Positions 1-6,399 of a stretch of DNA of 11,547 nucleotides are shown one piece after another. A program made the position numbers and the translations under genes. The stretch's first letter is position 1. Each line of letters starts with the position of its first letter. A model generated the notes under the pieces. The model had not been told where the DNA came from, searched no databases, and saw only the letters and a list, made by a program, of their open reading frames with translations. The DNA is from Pseudomonadota bacterium (GTDB lineage: Bacteria; Pseudomonadota; Alphaproteobacteria; Rhizobiales; Xanthobacteraceae): contig JAEVZN010000630.1 of assembly GCA_023392205.1 (NCBI GenBank), positions 1-11,547 of the forward strand, written 5' to 3'.

Positions 1-260
1 CACGCCGCGCCGTTGCAGCCGGCGGCGTGTATTTCCTCCATGAGGGCAGCGGCGGCCCGCATCGGCAGTCCGCTGCCGCCATAATCTTCCGGGATGAGCG
101 CGGCGAGAAAGCCGGCGTTTGTCAGCGCAGCGACAAAAGCCTCCGGATAGGCGCGCTCGCGATCGAGATCGCGCCAGTATTCGCCGGGGAAATCCGCGCA
201 AAGCGCGCGCACGCTGTCGCGGATGGCCGTCAGTTCTTCGCTTTCACGCCGCTGCGCCAT
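1..260 (-). CDS. Acyl-CoA dehydrogenase, N-terminal part (cut by window edge)
   Basis: Reading leftward from an ATG at 260-258, the frame stays open to the window edge and gives 86 residues plus two bases. The translation starts MAQRRESEEL and carries the N-terminal helical pattern of acyl-CoA dehydrogenases, with the family signature ALIPEDYGGSGLP at about residues 53-65, followed by an alanine-rich helix (AAALMEEIHAAG). Members are FAD enzymes that put an alpha-beta double bond into acyl-CoA esters and pass electrons to ETF. The flavin-binding and catalytic-base regions lie outside the window, so substrate class cannot be judged. The start overlaps the stop of the upstream MaoC gene by one base (TGATG), which implies translational coupling and a shared CoA-ester pathway: the dehydrogenase makes an enoyl-CoA that the hydratase could hydrate. 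Family assignment is firm; substrate is unknown. Confidence 0.88.
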   Translation of the reverse strand, partial: MAQRRESEELTAIRDSVRALCADFPGEYWRDLDRERAYPEAFVAALTNAGFLAALIPEDYGGSGLPMRAAAALMEEIHAAGCNGAA

Positions 261-1114
261 CACTGCAACTCCACGAAACCGTTGTCGATGGCCACCGCAT
301 CGCGCTCCTTAACGCGCGCGCGGAAGCTCACCGCGCTGCCGTCGCGCCAGATTTCCGTGCGGATGGTCTCGCCGGGAAAGACCGGCGCGGTGAAGCGCCC
401 GCCGATGGCTGCGATCCGCGCGGGATCGTAATCGCAGATGCAGCGCAGGATCGCGTGCCCGGCAACGCCGAAACTGGCAAGACCGTGCAGGATCGGCCGC
501 GGAAACCCGGCCGCTTTCGCGGCCTCCGGGTCGGCATGCAGCGGATTGAGATCGGCCGAGAGCCGATAAATCAGCGCCGTCTCAGAGCGTGTGGGGAGAT
601 CGCAGGAAAGATCGGGTACGCGCTCCGGCACGCGATGCGCAGGCGGCGACGGCCGCACCGGACCGAAGCCGCCGTCGCCACGGCAGAACACCGTCTGCGT
701 GATGGTGGCCAGCGCCTGTCCGCTCGCCTTGTCGCCGATACTGCGCTCCATCAGCAGCAGCGCGCCCTTGCCGGCGCCCTTGTCGATCACATCGATCAGC
801 CGCGTACGCGCCACGATATGTCCCTGCACGGGAAGCGGGCGATGGATCTCGATCCGCTCCTCGCCATGCACGGTCCGGGTAAAGTCGATGCCGGTCGGCA
901 GATCGCGCAGCATGAAGGGAGAGAAGCCGAGCACCGCCGGATAGGTCGGCAAGACTTTCAGTCCGCGCTCATAGACGAAGGCCAGTTCATGCGGATCGGT
1001 GTTGTTCTGCCCGAGCCCGATACCGAGCGCATAGAGCATCACGTCGCGCGGTTTGTAAGCCTGCTCGATATCGGGAAAGGCGATCTGGCGCAGCCGGTCC
1101 GGGTCGATGGGCAT
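260..1114 (-). CDS. MaoC-type enoyl-CoA hydratase 2 with two hot-dog domains
   Basis: This 284-residue cytoplasmic protein has a divergent N-terminal hot-dog half (about residues 10-145) and a C-terminal MaoC-like hot-dog half (about 165-284). The C-terminal half contains the hydratase-2 signature YRLSADLNPLHADP followed by AGFPRPILHG at about residues 183-211. The catalytic pair would be Asp188 and His193, as in (R)-specific enoyl-CoA hydratases and the hydratase domain of peroxisomal multifunctional enzyme 2. The expected reaction is reversible hydration of trans-2-enoyl-CoA to (R)-3-hydroxyacyl-CoA. Length and the inactive-looking N-terminal half match the two-domain form. The ATG at 1114 has a weak AGG seven bases upstream, inside a directly repeated 15-base unit. 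It lies 49 bases after the Bug gene and overlaps the acyl-CoA dehydrogenase by one base, so the three probably form one transcript. A more specialised dehydratase of the same fold is possible. Confidence 0.88.
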   Translation of the reverse strand: MPIDPDRLRQIAFPDIEQAYKPRDVMLYALGIGLGQNNTDPHELAFVYERGLKVLPTYPAVLGFSPFMLRDLPTGIDFTRTVHGEERIEIHRPLPVQGHIVARTRLIDVIDKGAGKGALLLMERSIGDKASGQALATITQTVFCRGDGGFGPVRPSPPAHRVPERVPDLSCDLPTRSETALIYRLSADLNPLHADPEAAKAAGFPRPILHGLASFGVAGHAILRCICDYDPARIAAIGGRFTAPVFPGETIRTEIWRDGSAVSFRARVKERDAVAIDNGFVELQ

Positions 1115-1117
1115 GGC

Positions 1118-1143
1118 TGCGCCTGTCTCAGTTGCGCCTGTCT
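1118..1143 (-). repeat. Tandem 15-base unit carrying the MaoC gene's ribosome-binding site
   Basis: The 11-base string TGCGCCTGTCT occurs at 1118-1128 and again at 1133-1143, a period of 15 bases. On the coding (minus) strand this reads AGACAGGCGCA twice, and the copy nearer the gene supplies the only AGG Shine-Dalgarno-like element before the ATG at 1114. It looks like a small local duplication that doubled the ribosome-binding region in the short gap between the Bug and MaoC genes. Any functional effect is inferred. Confidence 0.5.
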
Positions 1144-1163
1144 GGCTACGGATATCGATCCCG

Positions 1164-2111
1164 CTAGTTCTGGCCGAGCCCGAGCCGCTTGATCAATTCG
1201 CCCTTGAACTTGTAATCAGCGACAGTCTGGTCACGGAATTGCTGACCGGTGAGATAGGCGGGGCTGAGGCCGGCATTGTTGATGACCTTCAGCACGGTCT
1301 CCGCTTTCACAGCCTGCGCGCAGGCATGTTCCAGCGTATCTTTCACCTCCTTGGGCAGCCCCTTCGGCGCATAGAGCCCGTTCTGTCCGGGCGGCACGGC
1401 GGTCTTCACGCCGAGTTCGCCTGCGGTCGGCACATCAGGATAGGACGGGTGGCGCTTCTCGGAAAACACGACCAGCGGCCGGATACCGGGATTGCCGCGG
1501 ATCGAGGAGATTGCCGGGGCGCCAAAATCGAGATCGCCCTTGATCAGCACCGGCAGCATCGCGGCATCGCCGCGGAAGGGCACATGCTGCACCTTGACCT
1601 TGAGCGCTTCGGCCAGATTCTCCACCGACAGATGCGGGATCGAGCCCAGCCCGGCATGACCGAAAGTCAGACCCTTTGTTCCGGCCGCGGCGAACAGCTC
1701 TTTCGCGGTCTTGATCGGCGAGGTGGGACCGACGGCAATCGAGAAGACATTCTCGAACACCTGGCAGATGTAATCGAACGAATCCACCTCGTAACGCACG
1801 CCCTTGACGAGATAGGGCGCATTCGCAATCGGCGTGGAGGGGCCGAAGCCGAGCGTGTAGCCGTCCGGCGCCGCATTCGCGAGGGTATTGAAGCCGATCG
1901 TGCCGCCGGCGCCGTCGCGATTCTGGACGACAGCGCTCTGCCCCAGTTGCTCTGCAACGGATGCCGCAACCGCGCGGCCGATCACGTCCACGCCGCCGCC
2001 TGCAGCAAACGGGATGATGACCTCGATGGAGCGTGTCGGATAATTCTGGGCGACGGCAGCCGTTGACACCATCACAAGCGCGGCAGCACCGCTCAGCAAA
2101 CGCAACATCAT
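1164..2111 (-). CDS. Bug/TctC-family periplasmic solute-binding protein
   Basis: This 315-residue protein starts with a clear signal peptide (about residues 1-22: MLRLL, hydrophobic core, cleavage after AVAQ). The mature part begins NYPTRSIEVIIPFAAGGG, the typical opening of Bug (TctC-like) receptors, and continues with the family pattern NRDGAGGTIGF and then APDGYTLGFG. Such proteins bind organic acids or related small molecules in the periplasm; some feed TctAB-type tripartite tricarboxylate transporters, and many are orphans. No tctA or tctB gene lies in this window. Start: two adjacent ATGs (2111 and 2108) follow a strong AGGAGGAGA ribosome-binding site, so 2111 is used but 2108 is equally good. 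It heads the minus-strand Bug-MaoC-dehydrogenase run and diverges from the cyclase-family gene, suggesting that it delivers the substrate of that pathway. The ligand cannot be told from sequence. Confidence 0.93.
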   Translation of the reverse strand: MMLRLLSGAAALVMVSTAAVAQNYPTRSIEVIIPFAAGGGVDVIGRAVAASVAEQLGQSAVVQNRDGAGGTIGFNTLANAAPDGYTLGFGPSTPIANAPYLVKGVRYEVDSFDYICQVFENVFSIAVGPTSPIKTAKELFAAAGTKGLTFGHAGLGSIPHLSVENLAEALKVKVQHVPFRGDAAMLPVLIKGDLDFGAPAISSIRGNPGIRPLVVFSEKRHPSYPDVPTAGELGVKTAVPPGQNGLYAPKGLPKEVKDTLEHACAQAVKAETVLKVINNAGLSPAYLTGQQFRDQTVADYKFKGELIKRLGLGQN

Positions 2112-2138
2112 TGCAAATCTCCTCCTGTTTTGCTGGAA

Positions 2139-2167
2139 ACGCTAGGGGAGCGGTCCGACCGCGTCAA
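2139..2167 (-). promoter_or_regulatory. Candidate promoter of the Bug-MaoC-dehydrogenase operon
   Basis: On the minus strand, TTGACG (2167-2162) is followed after exactly 17 bases by TAGCGT (2144-2139). The -35 is a good match to TTGACA; the -10 is a weak match to TATAAT (3 of 6). Transcription would start near 2132, leaving about 20 bases before the ATG at 2111, enough for the AGGAGGAGA ribosome-binding site. The spacer contains a perfect palindrome, listed separately. Read by eye only. Confidence 0.4.
2150..2162. promoter_or_regulatory. Perfect 13-base palindrome, candidate operator
   Basis: GCGGTCCGACCGC is two perfect 6-base arms around a central C. It lies in the 91-base gap between the divergent Bug and cyclase-family genes, within the spacer of the candidate Bug promoter. 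That position would suit a repressor of the catabolic genes. No regulator gene is visible in the window, so the factor is unknown. Short palindromes also arise by chance in GC-rich DNA. Confidence 0.35.
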
Positions 2168-2202
2168 TGCCAGCAGACCGCATCGCACCCTGAGGAACAC
2201 GC

Positions 2203-2991
2203 ATGGCCCGCCGTATTGTCGATATCTCGATCCCGCTGGAAACCGACGTGGCCAGCGACCCACCGGTGGCGTTGCCGAAAATCGAATATCTGCGGCACGA
2301 CCAGACCATCGATCGCATCCGCGGTTTCTTCCCCGGCCTACAGGCAGGCGATCTCCCCGACAGCGCCGGATGGGCACTGGAGAAGGTCGAGATCACGACC
2401 CATAACGGGACCCATCTCGACGCGCCGTATCATTTTCATCCGACCATGGATCACGCGCTGGGCGCGCCCAGGCCGGCGATGACCATCGATCAGGTTCCAC
2501 TCGACTGGTGTTTCCAGCCCGGCGTGAAACTCGACTTCCGGCATTTCCCCGCTGGCTATGTTGCAACGGCGAAGGATGTCGAAACCGAGCTGGCGCGGAT
2601 CGGTCACGCGTTGAAGCCGCTGGACATCGTACTGGTGAATACCGCCGCCGGCGCCAGATACGGCGCACCGGATTATGTCGATTCGGGTTGCGGGATGGGG
2701 CGCGAGGCGACGCTCTATCTGACCGAGCGCGGCGTCCGTGTCACCGGCATCGACGGGTGGAGCTGGGATGCGCCGTTCTCCTTCACCGCGCAACGCTATG
2801 CCCGCGACCACGATCCTTCGATCATCTGGGAGGGGCACAAGGCCGGGCGCGATATCGGCTATTGCCACATCGAGAAGCTGCACAACCTGGAAAGCCTGCC
2901 GCCGCACGGCTTCATGGTGTCGTGCTTCCCGGTCAAGGTGAAAGGCGGGTCGGCCGGCTGGACCCGCGCGGTGGCAATCCTCGACGAGTAA
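2203..2991 (+). CDS. Cyclase-family metal-dependent hydrolase (PF04199 type)
   Basis: This 262-residue cytoplasmic protein has the metal-binding signature HNGTHLDAPYHFHP at residues 67-80, with His67, His71, Asp73 and His77 as likely Zn/Mn ligands. This is the HxGTHxDxPxH hallmark of the cyclase/kynurenine formamidase/isatin hydrolase superfamily. Conserved C-terminal elements include GIDGWSWDAPF, the EGHK-AGRDIGYCH stretch near 208-223, and a final FPVKVKGGSAGWTRAVAI. Known members hydrolyse amide or ring bonds of N-formylkynurenine, isatin and similar compounds. At 262 residues it is longer than typical KynB (about 210), so classical kynurenine formamidase is less likely. The ATG at 2203 has GAGGAA five bases upstream, and there is no signal peptide. 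It diverges from the Bug gene, an arrangement that suggests it acts on a compound captured by that receptor. Family is firm; substrate is not determined. Confidence 0.9.
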   Translation: MARRIVDISIPLETDVASDPPVALPKIEYLRHDQTIDRIRGFFPGLQAGDLPDSAGWALEKVEITTHNGTHLDAPYHFHPTMDHALGAPRPAMTIDQVPLDWCFQPGVKLDFRHFPAGYVATAKDVETELARIGHALKPLDIVLVNTAAGARYGAPDYVDSGCGMGREATLYLTERGVRVTGIDGWSWDAPFSFTAQRYARDHDPSIIWEGHKAGRDIGYCHIEKLHNLESLPPHGFMVSCFPVKVKGGSAGWTRAVAILDE

Positions 2992-2996
2992 GCCTT

Positions 2997-3022
2997 GCGG
3001 ACTCCGCTGCCGGCAAGTCCGC
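2997..3022. terminator. Stem-loop between convergent genes, possible bidirectional terminator
   Basis: GCGGACT (2997-3003) and AGTCCGC (3016-3022) form a perfect 7-base stem with a 12-base loop. It fills the 35-base gap between the stop of the plus-strand cyclase-family gene (2991) and the stop of the minus-strand cytochrome c gene (3027). No T-run follows on either strand, so it is not a classic intrinsic terminator; it could still end transcription or stabilise the 3' ends. Confidence 0.4.
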
Positions 3023-3026
3023 CCGG

Positions 3027-3350
3027 TTATTGCAGGCTCTTCAGATAGGCGATGAAGTCGTTGATCTGATCGACCTCGAAGCGGAATTCCGGCATCGTCG
3101 GATGGCCGGTCACAAGGCCTTCCGCAAGCGATTCTTCCAGCGTCTCGACCGGATATTTCTTGTGCAGATCGCGCAGGGGCGGCGCGATCGTCAGCGGACT
3201 GGGACTGACCCTGTCGATGGCATGGCATTGCGCGCAATAGGTGCGGGCCAGCGACACCCCACGCTGCACATTCGGCGCGGCGAAGACTGCACCTTGCGAC
3301 AGGATGAAAGCTGTCAGCGACAGCATGGCGATTCTTCTCATGACCGCCAT
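3027..3350 (-). CDS. Small secreted mono-haem cytochrome c
   Basis: The 107-residue product has a signal peptide (basic MRR, hydrophobic core at about 7-18, probable cleavage after AVFA at residue 24) and one haem c site CAQCH (Cys39, Cys42, His43). The distal ligand is probably Met86 in TGHPTMPEF. About 83 mature residues makes a small class I cytochrome c. The C-terminal helix DQINDFIAYLKSL is typical. It probably carries electrons in the periplasm. Start is uncertain: the frame is open upstream to an ATG at 3425, inside the DUF6455 gene, but only 3350 or 3341 puts the signal peptide at the N terminus, and neither has a good ribosome-binding site. It lies 23 bases after the DUF6455 gene, likely co-transcribed, and the pair diverges from the cbb3 operon. 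It might donate electrons to cbb3 oxidase; that is inference. Confidence 0.87.
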   Translation of the reverse strand: MAVMRRIAMLSLTAFILSQGAVFAAPNVQRGVSLARTYCAQCHAIDRVSPSPLTIAPPLRDLHKKYPVETLEESLAEGLVTGHPTMPEFRFEVDQINDFIAYLKSLQ

Positions 3351-3373
3351 GCTGCGAAAGCCCGCACAAAACG

Positions 3374-3790
3374 TCAATGGCATTTGCACTGACCAAGCGC
3401 CTCGATGGTCGGCTTGTTCGGGCAATAAGCGGGCCAGCTCGCCGCCTGCGGCTGCGGCTTGTCCTCAAGATCGTGCGCACATTGCGTTTTGCTCTCGCAC
3501 ATCGCGCAGCAGCGCTGCAGATCGCGCAGCACACCGACGTCGATGCCTTGTGCATCGATGCCCGAATTCTTCAGACGGCGGTAGAGCAGCGAGGCTGCCT
3601 CGCCGTCACGCTTGGCCAGATCGAGCAGATCGTGGAAAGTCAGCCCGGCATCCTTCACGATGCGGTCGATCTCCACATCGCCGAGCGCGCGCAATTCCGC
3701 CAGAGCGGCACGCCGCTTGCGATAACGCGCCCAGGCATCGCCGAGAGCATTGAAAAGGCCTGACGGCCGCGCGATCGATTGGGAAGTCAT
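3374..3790 (-). CDS. DUF6455-like cysteine-rich protein
   Basis: This 138-residue protein has no signal peptide or membrane segment. Its N-terminal half is helical and basic ([14 protein letters not shown] at about 23-36), somewhat like DUF1127 proteins. A middle segment [17 protein letters not shown] leads to a cysteine-rich end: Cys94, Cys95, Cys98, Cys104, Cys123, Cys135 and Cys137, with His106 and His138. The pattern [11 protein letters not shown], then W-x2-YCPN, matches my recollection of the DUF6455 family, whose function is not known to me. The cysteines suggest binding of a metal or Fe-S cluster, or redox sensing. The start at 3790 has a GGAGG site five bases upstream. The protein ends in CKCH, an unusual tail. 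It leads a minus-strand pair with a small cytochrome c, divergent from ccoN and next to an FNR-like box, pointing to a low-oxygen role. Function is unassigned. Confidence 0.8.
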   Translation of the reverse strand: MTSQSIARPSGLFNALGDAWARYRKRRAALAELRALGDVEIDRIVKDAGLTFHDLLDLAKRDGEAASLLYRRLKNSGIDAQGIDVGVLRDLQRCCAMCESKTQCAHDLEDKPQPQAASWPAYCPNKPTIEALGQCKCH

Positions 3791-3851
3791 GGCTGCCTCC
3801 GGGCTGGCGAGAGAATATTCCGCCTTATCTCCCGAATCGCGACTCCCAGCC

Positions 3852-3865
3852 TTGCGCTACATCAA
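3852..3865 (-). promoter_or_regulatory. FNR/FixK-like box for the DUF6455-cytochrome c pair
   Basis: On the minus strand this reads TTGATGTAGCGCAA: a perfect left half TTGAT, four spacer bases, and a degenerate right half CGCAA (consensus TTGAT-N4-ATCAA). If it is centred at -41.5, the class II position, transcription starts at 3817 and the -10 hexamer falls exactly on GATAAG (3829-3824), four of six matches to TATAAT. This leaves about 26 bases of leader with GGAGG before the ATG at 3790. The geometric agreement supports a real site; binding is inferred. Confidence 0.5.
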
Positions 3866-3885
3866 CCGGTTTGACTTTCCGGTTG
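3863..3885. repeat. 7-9-7 inverted repeat in the divergent control region
   Basis: CAACCGG (3863-3869), nine bases (TTTGACTTT), then CCGGTTG (3879-3885) form a perfect inverted repeat. Arm centres are 16 bases apart, about one and a half helix turns. It overlaps the end of the minus-strand FNR-like box by three bases and lies upstream of the ccoN-side box. It could be an operator for a second regulator or an RNA hairpin. No regulator is identifiable here. Confidence 0.4.
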
Positions 3886-3933
3886 CGCCTTTGGTGCCAC
3901 AGGCAAAACTTCGCTTTGCATTTTAGGCCGCGC

Positions 3934-3947
3934 TTGACCTGCATCAA
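3934..3947 (+). promoter_or_regulatory. FNR/FixK-type box upstream of ccoN
   Basis: TTGACCTGCATCAA matches the FNR/FixK consensus TTGAT-N4-ATCAA at nine of ten defined positions. A class II placement (centre at -41.5) would start transcription near 3982, 24 bases before the chosen ccoN ATG at 4006. The -10 region there (about 3970-3975) is poor, as often tolerated at activator-dependent promoters. cbb3 oxidase operons of alphaproteobacteria are well known targets of FixK or FnrL under low oxygen, so the context fits strongly. Confidence 0.75.
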
Positions 3948-4005
3948 GCGACGCACCCGCGACATGCGTCATTCGATCCCCCGACAACAAGCCGCGCGGA
4001 TTCCC

Positions 4006-5658
4006 ATGTCACATCCCAACGCCATTCCGATCAAATCCATGACCCTCGGCGAGAGCGGCGCTGCGCTCGTGTTCGCCGCCCTCGCCTTTCTGTCGCTGCT
4101 GGTGGCGGCGATGGCGCATACGCCGGAATATGCGTTTCATGCCTATCTGTTCTCGGCCGGCAGCATTGCCGCCGTGATCGCCATCGTCGATCGCTATTTC
4201 AGCCGCCCGGCGGAAATGCCGCCGCTGACGATTGCCGGCCGGCCGAATTACAACATGGGCCCGGTCAAGTTCGCGACCGTCGCGGCGATGGTCTGGGGCA
4301 TTGCCGGTTTCTCGGTCGGTCTGCTGGCGGCCTTGCAACTGGCCTATCCGGTCCTGAATTTCGATCTCGCCTGGCTGTCCTTCGGCCGCATCCGCCCGCT
4401 GCACACATCGGCTGTGATCTTCGCCTTTGGCGGCAACGCGCTGATCGCAACGTCCTTCTATGTCGTGCAGCGCACATCACGCGCGCGGCTCGCCGGCGAC
4501 CTGTCGCCCTGGTTTGTCGTGCTCGGCTACAACTTCTTCATCCTGATTGCCGGCACGGGCTATCTGCTCGGCATCACCCAGTCGAAGGAATATGCCGAGC
4601 CGGAATGGTATGCCGACCTGTGGCTCACTGTGGTGTGGGTCGTCTATCTGCTGGTCTTTCTCGGCACGCTGAAGCGGCGCACCGAACCGCATATCTACGT
4701 CGCCAACTGGTTCTATCTCGCCTTCATCCTGACGATCGCGGTCCTGCATCTGGGCAACAATGCCGCGATCCCGGTGTCGCTGTTCTCGCCCAAATCCTAC
4801 ATCGTCTGGGCGGGCGTACAGGACGCCATGGTGCAATGGTGGTACGGGCACAACGCGGTGGGCTTCTTCCTCACCGCCGGCTTCCTCGCCATCATGTATT
4901 ACTTCATCCCCAAGCGCGCCGACCGTCCGGTCTATTCCTACCGGCTCTCCATCATCCATTTCTGGGCGCTGATCTTCCTCTATATCTGGGCCGGTCCGCA
5001 TCACCTGCATTACACGGCATTGCCGGACTGGGCGCAGACGCTCGGCATGACCTTCTCGATCATGCTGTGGATGCCCTCATGGGGCGGCATGATCAACGGT
5101 CTGATGACGCTGTCGGGCGCATGGGACAAGCTGCGCACCGATCCGGTGCTGCGCATGATGGTGGTGTCGGTCGCCTTCTACGGCATGTCGACCTTCGAGG
5201 GTCCGCTCATGTCCATCAAGGCGGTCAATTCGCTCTCGCATTACACCGACTGGACCATCGGCCATGTGCATTCCGGCGCGCTCGGATGGGTCGGCTATAT
5301 CTCTTTCGGCGCGATCTATTGCCTGGTGCCGTGGCTGTGGAACAAGCGCGAGCTGTATTCGCTCAAGCTCGTCAACTGGCATTTCTGGATCTCGACCATC
5401 GGCATCGTGCTCTACATTTCCGCAATGTGGGTGTCGGGCATCCTGCAAGGTCTGATGTGGCGCGCCTATACGAGCCTCGGCTTCCTCGAATATTCCTTCA
5501 TCGAGACCGTCGAGGCGATGCATCCCTTCTATGTGATCCGGGCGCTCGGCGGCGCGCTGTTCCTCGCCGGAGCGCTCATCATGGTCTTCAATCTCTGGAA
5601 AACAGTCCGGTCCGTTGAACCTGCGCAGGCGGAAGCCGCGCTCGCACCGGCGGAGTAA
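4006..5658 (+). CDS. ccoN: cbb3-type cytochrome c oxidase subunit I (CcoN/FixN)
   Basis: This is the catalytic membrane subunit of the high-affinity cbb3 oxidase, which reduces oxygen to water and pumps protons. At 550 residues it matches rhizobial FixN. Two extra hydrophobic helices (about 20-37 and 46-65) precede the 12-helix haem-copper core. Visible ligands: His133 in RPLHTSAV and His422 for low-spin haem b, His420 in TIGHVHSG for haem b3, and His282 (YGHNAVGF), His332 and His333 (GPHHLHY) for CuB. Tyr326 occupies the helix VII position of the cross-linked tyrosine, and Glu398 (STFEGP) is the conserved glutamate near the active site. Start: the frame is open from 3871, but that longer version would contain the FNR box, so 4006 is preferred; 3964 is an alternative. 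The ribosome-binding site is weak. It is first in ccoNOQP-GHI and probably induced under low oxygen. Confidence 0.97.
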   Translation: MSHPNAIPIKSMTLGESGAALVFAALAFLSLLVAAMAHTPEYAFHAYLFSAGSIAAVIAIVDRYFSRPAEMPPLTIAGRPNYNMGPVKFATVAAMVWGIAGFSVGLLAALQLAYPVLNFDLAWLSFGRIRPLHTSAVIFAFGGNALIATSFYVVQRTSRARLAGDLSPWFVVLGYNFFILIAGTGYLLGITQSKEYAEPEWYADLWLTVVWVVYLLVFLGTLKRRTEPHIYVANWFYLAFILTIAVLHLGNNAAIPVSLFSPKSYIVWAGVQDAMVQWWYGHNAVGFFLTAGFLAIMYYFIPKRADRPVYSYRLSIIHFWALIFLYIWAGPHHLHYTALPDWAQTLGMTFSIMLWMPSWGGMINGLMTLSGAWDKLRTDPVLRMMVVSVAFYGMSTFEGPLMSIKAVNSLSHYTDWTIGHVHSGALGWVGYISFGAIYCLVPWLWNKRELYSLKLVNWHFWISTIGIVLYISAMWVSGILQGLMWRAYTSLGFLEYSFIETVEAMHPFYVIRALGGALFLAGALIMVFNLWKTVRSVEPAQAEAALAPAE

Positions 5659-5663
5659 TCATC

Positions 5664-6398
5664 ATGTCGGTTTGGGCCAAACACGACATTTTCGAAAAGA
5701 ACTCGCTGCTGCTGGTGATCGGCGTTCTGGTGGTCATCTCGATCGGCGGTTTGGTGGAAATCGTCCCGCTTTTCTATCTGAAGAGCACCATCGAGAAGGT
5801 GTCGGGCGTGCGGCCCTTTACGCCGCTCGAACTGGCCGGCCGCAACATCTACATCCGCGAGGGCTGCTACAATTGCCATTCGCAGATGATCCGGCCGCTG
5901 CGCGACGAGGTCGAGCGCTACGGGCATTATTCGCTCGCCGCCGAAAGCATGTATGACCGGCCTTTCCAGTGGGGATCGAACCGCACCGGGCCCGATCTCG
6001 CCCGCGTCGGCGGCAAATATTCCGACGAGTGGCACCGCGACCATCTGAATTCGCCGAAATCGGTTGTGCCCGGCACCGTCATGCCGGCCTATCCCTGGCT
6101 CGCACGCACCGAACTCGACTTCGCGCATATCGCAAACGACCTGAAGGTGCAGGCCTGGCTCGGCGTCCCCTATTCGCAGGAGATGATCGACAATGCGCGC
6201 GCCGACCTGCGCATCCAGGCGACGACCGATCATGCGGATATCGACGCCTTGCAGACGCGCTACCCGAATGCGCAAGCGCGCGATTTCGACGGCAATCCCG
6301 CGCGTATCACCGAAGCCGATGCGCTGATCGCCTATCTGCAGATGCTTGGCACGCAGGTCGATTTCAAACTCTACGACAACAAGGCCAACATCCGCTGA
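5664..6398 (+). CDS. ccoO: cbb3 oxidase mono-haem subunit II (CcoO/FixO)
   Basis: This 244-residue subunit is anchored by one N-terminal helix (about 15-33) with the rest in the periplasm. The haem c site is CYNCH (Cys68, Cys71, His72) followed by [15 protein letters not shown], a CcoO hallmark. Met140 in [11 protein letters not shown] is the likely axial ligand. [17 protein letters not shown] is also characteristic. It passes electrons from CcoP towards haem b in CcoN. The ATG lies five bases after the ccoN stop, with a GGAG at 5652-5655 that overlaps the end of ccoN. Length is usual for the family and nothing looks disrupted. Confidence 0.97.
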   Translation: MSVWAKHDIFEKNSLLLVIGVLVVISIGGLVEIVPLFYLKSTIEKVSGVRPFTPLELAGRNIYIREGCYNCHSQMIRPLRDEVERYGHYSLAAESMYDRPFQWGSNRTGPDLARVGGKYSDEWHRDHLNSPKSVVPGTVMPAYPWLARTELDFAHIANDLKVQAWLGVPYSQEMIDNARADLRIQATTDHADIDALQTRYPNAQARDFDGNPARITEADALIAYLQMLGTQVDFKLYDNKANIR

Positions 6399-6399
6399 G

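Noticed and set aside
119..1192. Plus-strand open frame of 357 codons opposite the MaoC and acyl-CoA dehydrogenase genes
   Set aside because: The minus strand encodes clear hydratase-2 and dehydrogenase motifs over the same bases; the plus frame is arginine- and alanine-rich with no family signature.
3351..3425. Longer start for the cytochrome c gene (ATG at 3425)
   Set aside because: It would overlap the DUF6455 gene by about 50 bases and bury the signal peptide in the middle of the N-terminal region.
2338..3555. Minus-strand open frame of 405 codons opposite the cyclase-family gene and through the cytochrome c and DUF6455 genes
   Set aside because: It overlaps three genes with recognisable motifs in other frames and has none of its own.
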